In this document: piece after piece, positions 5,198-6,777 of the stretch
Position numbering within the stretch: the first letter of the stretch is position 1
How the letters are laid out: each line of letters opens with the position of its first letter
NCBI GenBank assembly: GCA_019509895.1
Contig: JAEKLK010000090.1
Span: 1-6,777, forward strand
Origin: Betaproteobacteria bacterium
Lineage (GTDB): Bacteria; Pseudomonadota; Gammaproteobacteria; Burkholderiales; SG8-39
Direction: 5' to 3'
DNA length: 6,777 bases
Notes under the pieces: generated by a model
Database searches by the model: none
What the model saw: the letters and a program-made list of their open reading frames with translations, nothing else
Told to the model about the DNA's origin: nothing
Made by a program: the position numbers and the translations under genes

Positions 5198-6425
5198 TGG
5201 ACGATGGCCGCGAGCTCGCGGAAGTAGTCGGGAAAGGTCTTTGCGACGCACCCGGCATCCTCGATCCGCACCGGCACGCCGCCCACGGCAACCAGCGAAA
5301 AGCTCATCGCCATGCGGTGGTCATCGTACGTGGCAATCGTTGCATTGGCCGCGAGGCGGCGCGGCGGCGTAATCGCCAGGTAGTCCGCACCCTCCTCTAC
5401 GGTCGCGCCGAGCTTGCGCAGCTCGGCCGCCATCGCGGCGATCCGATCCGTTTCCTTCACGCGCCAGCTGCCGATATTGCGCAGCCGGCTCTGCCCGGCG
5501 GCGAACAGCGCGAGGACCGCAGCGGTCATCGCAGCGTCGGGCACATGGTTCAGGTCGAGGTCGATCGGCCGCAGCGGGCGAGTGCCCTGGCATTCGATCC
5601 ACCCCTCGCCCAGGCGCACGGTGGCGCCCATCGCCTCCAGCACCTCGGCGAAGCGCACATCGCCCTGGATGCTGTCGCGCCCGACCCCCTCGACCCGCAC
5701 CGGCCCTCCGGCGAGCGCCCCGGCGGCGAGGAAATACGAAGCCGAGGAGGCGTCGCCTTCGACATAGATGGCGCCCGGCGATCGATAGCGCACGCCGGGC
5801 ACGTGCAAGCGGCTCCAGCCGTAGCGCTCCACTTCGGCGCCGAAACGGCGCATGACGTTGACGGTGATCTCGACATACGGCTTGGAAATGAGCTCCCCCT
5901 GTACCTCGATCACCGCATCCTGGCCTCGCCCTTGACCGGCACCGGGCCAGCAAGCCGCACGCGCCCCTCGTGGATGGCCAGCGGCGGATAGCCCTCCCGC
6001 CCCGTGTAGTCGATGCGCGCGCCGATCGCGCGCAGCGCGTCCACCAGGTCACCGATCGGGCGCTCGTGCATGCGCGCCACGCCGGACACGGCGTACTCGC
6101 CACCGCAGAGCGCAAGCGCCGCGGTGAGCGGCCGCAGCGCCGTGCCCGCGTTGCCGAGGAAGAGATCCGCGCGCTTGACCGGAAACGGCCCGCCGGCGCC
6201 GCCGATGCTGATCGCGTCGCTGCGCGCGCGCAGCGCAATGCCGAGGCGCGCAAGCGCGTCGCGCATCACGCGTGTGTCGTCCGCGTCGAGCAGGCCGCGC
6301 ACCTCGGTCTCGCCTTGCGCAAGCGCCGCGAGCAGCAGCACACGGTTGCAGATGCTCTTCGACCCAGGCAGCCGTACGCTGCCGCGCGCGCGGCGCGCGG
6401 GCTTCAGCTCGAGGACTTCTGCCAT
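5194..6425 (-). pseudogene. aroA: 5-enolpyruvylshikimate-3-phosphate synthase, frameshifted by deletion
   Basis: Intact AroA joins shikimate-3-phosphate and PEP in the sixth shikimate-pathway step. The start is ATG 6425-6423, inside tyrA (22-base overlap); Pseudomonas fuses these two genes. The first part (168 authentic residues) has LPGSKSICNR (19-28; Lys23, Ser24 and Arg28 kept) and NAGTALRPL (92-100), and the frame ends at TGA 5912-5910 after three spurious residues. The second part resumes in another frame at CAG 5922-5920. It runs 242 residues to TGA 5196-5194, with GELISKPY, GDASSASYFLAA, NHVPDAAMT, WRVKETDR, DDHRMAM and KTFPDYF. Between them the block normally read SSQFLTALLM... (E. 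coli Ser169-Ser170-Gln171, binding shikimate-3-phosphate) is absent. Restoring 16 residues gives 426, against 427 in E. coli, implying a 49-base loss. As read, the gene should be inactive. Assembly error is the main alternative. Confidence 0.9.
5910..5930 (-). other. aroA deletion junction with stop/start overlap
   Basis: On the minus strand the N-terminal frame reads GGC GAG GCC AGG ATG CGG TGA (5930-5910). The C-terminal frame reads CAG GAT GCG GTG ATC from 5922. The shared GCCAG at the joint would fit a deletion between short repeats, because Ala-Ser codons before and Gly-Gln codons after the lost block could both contain it. The premature TGA overlaps a GTG (5913-5911) as GTGA, with AGGA four bases ahead, so ribosomes might restart there. 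Confidence 0.75.
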
Positions 6426-6777
6426 TGGTTGCGCGCTTCGCGCGCCTCGGCGAACACGCGCTCGAGCGCGGCACCGTCGCCCGCCGCCACCAGGCGCTCG
6501 AGCTCGCCGACTTTCGCCTGGTAGCGCGCGAGCTCGCCGAGCAGGCGCTCGCGGTTCGCGAGACAGATGTCTCGCCACATCTCCGGATGGCTCGAGGCGA
6601 TGCGCGTGAAATCGCGAAAGCCGCCGGCCGCGAACGAAAAGAGCTGCTCGGCGTTTGGCCGCCGCGCGATGTCGTGCACCAGAGCATAGGCCAGTACGTG
6701 CGGCAGATGGCTCACCGCGGCAAGCACCGCATCATGCTCCTCGGCGCCGAGCCGGCTTACGCGCGCACCGCACGCGC
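6404..6777 (-). CDS. tyrA: Prephenate dehydrogenase, C-terminal part
   Basis: It oxidatively decarboxylates prephenate to 4-hydroxyphenylpyruvate with NAD(P)+ in tyrosine synthesis. Only the last 123 residues are in the window; the frame is open to the right edge and the Rossmann half lies outside. The visible part belongs to the all-helical dimerisation and prephenate-binding domain: ACGARVSRLGAEEHD, then AVSHLPHVLAYAL, FAAGGFRDFTRIASSHPEMWRDI and LANRE, all typical of this family. The segment near the end (LARYQAKVGELERLVAAGDG) looks like a terminal helix pair. The stop TGA (6406-6404) lies inside aroA, which starts 22 bases earlier in another frame. An internal GTG at 6727 is not the start, because conserved residues continue upstream of it. 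The linkage to aroA reflects their shared pathway. Confidence 0.93.
   Translation of the reverse strand, partial: ACGARVSRLGAEEHDAVLAAVSHLPHVLAYALVHDIARRPNAEQLFSFAAGGFRDFTRIASSHPEMWRDICLANRERLLGELARYQAKVGELERLVAAGDGAALERVFAEAREARNQWQKSSS
6431..6445 (-). repeat. Short GC hairpin just upstream of the aroA start
   Basis: GCGCGC (6445-6440) and GCGCGC (6436-6431) flank GAA, giving a perfect six-base stem five bases ahead of the aroA ATG and inside tyrA (Ala-Arg-Glu-Ala-Arg codons). No strong SD is visible nearby. The structure could limit aroA initiation unless tyrA is being translated, or it may simply reflect the repeated Ala-Arg codons. Confidence 0.3.

Noticed and set aside
5198..5251. Longer cmk start adding 18 residues
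   Set aside because: The added residues are basic and unlike the family. The ATG at 5197 gives the standard N-terminus and an ATGA overlap with aroA.
5194..5913. Separate functional gene made of the C-terminal AroA half
   Set aside because: It begins in the middle of a conserved EPSPS domain rather than at a domain boundary, and the frame before the GTG still encodes AroA-like residues (QDAV). It is better read as the downstream part of a broken gene.
5910..5930. Programmed ribosomal frameshift in aroA
   Set aside because: There is no slippery sequence, and a shift would not restore the roughly 16 missing substrate-binding residues.
5197..5991. 264-codon plus-strand open frame opposite the aroA 3' half
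   Set aside because: It is an antisense shadow of the conserved AroA C-terminal sequence.
6375..6400. GC alternating tract as a repeat element
   Set aside because: It is explained by the Ala-Arg-rich codons at the AroA N-terminus; no copies with element-like structure are seen.

Overview
The window is almost completely coding on the minus strand and carries a conserved betaproteobacterial housekeeping cluster. Read in the direction of transcription (high to low coordinates) the order is tyrA (3' part), aroA, cmk, rpsA, ihfB, lapA, lapB and ugd (5' part). The gene order, the very GC-rich codon choice and the protein sequences (S1, IhfB and LapB most resemble betaproteobacterial forms) point to a Betaproteobacterium of the Burkholderiales/Nitrosomonadales type. 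I cannot place it below class. No tRNA, rRNA, CRISPR array, insertion sequence or phage gene was seen. No gene-free gap exceeds 63 bases.

The first block (6777 to 5194) holds the last steps of aromatic amino acid synthesis. The tyrA end overlaps aroA by 22 bases, and aroA overlaps cmk by an ATGA. The second block (5197 to 2354) holds nucleotide metabolism, translation and nucleoid functions: cmk, rpsA and ihfB. The third block (2344 to 1) serves the cell envelope. It holds lapA and lapB, which control lipopolysaccharide synthesis, and then ugd, which makes UDP-glucuronate for surface sugars. Junctions are overlapping or only a few bases long almost throughout, so most of the window probably forms one or two overlapping transcripts.

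Three things stand out. (1) aroA is broken. About 16 residues that include the Ser-Ser-Gln substrate-binding motif are missing, and the reading frame shifts at about 5920, which fits a 49-base deletion. (2) lapB is in frame but lacks about 41 residues that normally lie between the membrane anchor and the second TPR repeat. (3) A patch inside cmk with unusually AT-rich synonymous codons contains a sigma70-like promoter facing rpsA-ihfB. Its -35 element is overlapped by a perfect match to the IHF consensus (4733-4745), which suggests that IHF may regulate its own subunit gene together with ribosomal protein S1. I did not find a wholly new gene system. The deletions need checking against raw reads before any biology is inferred from them.
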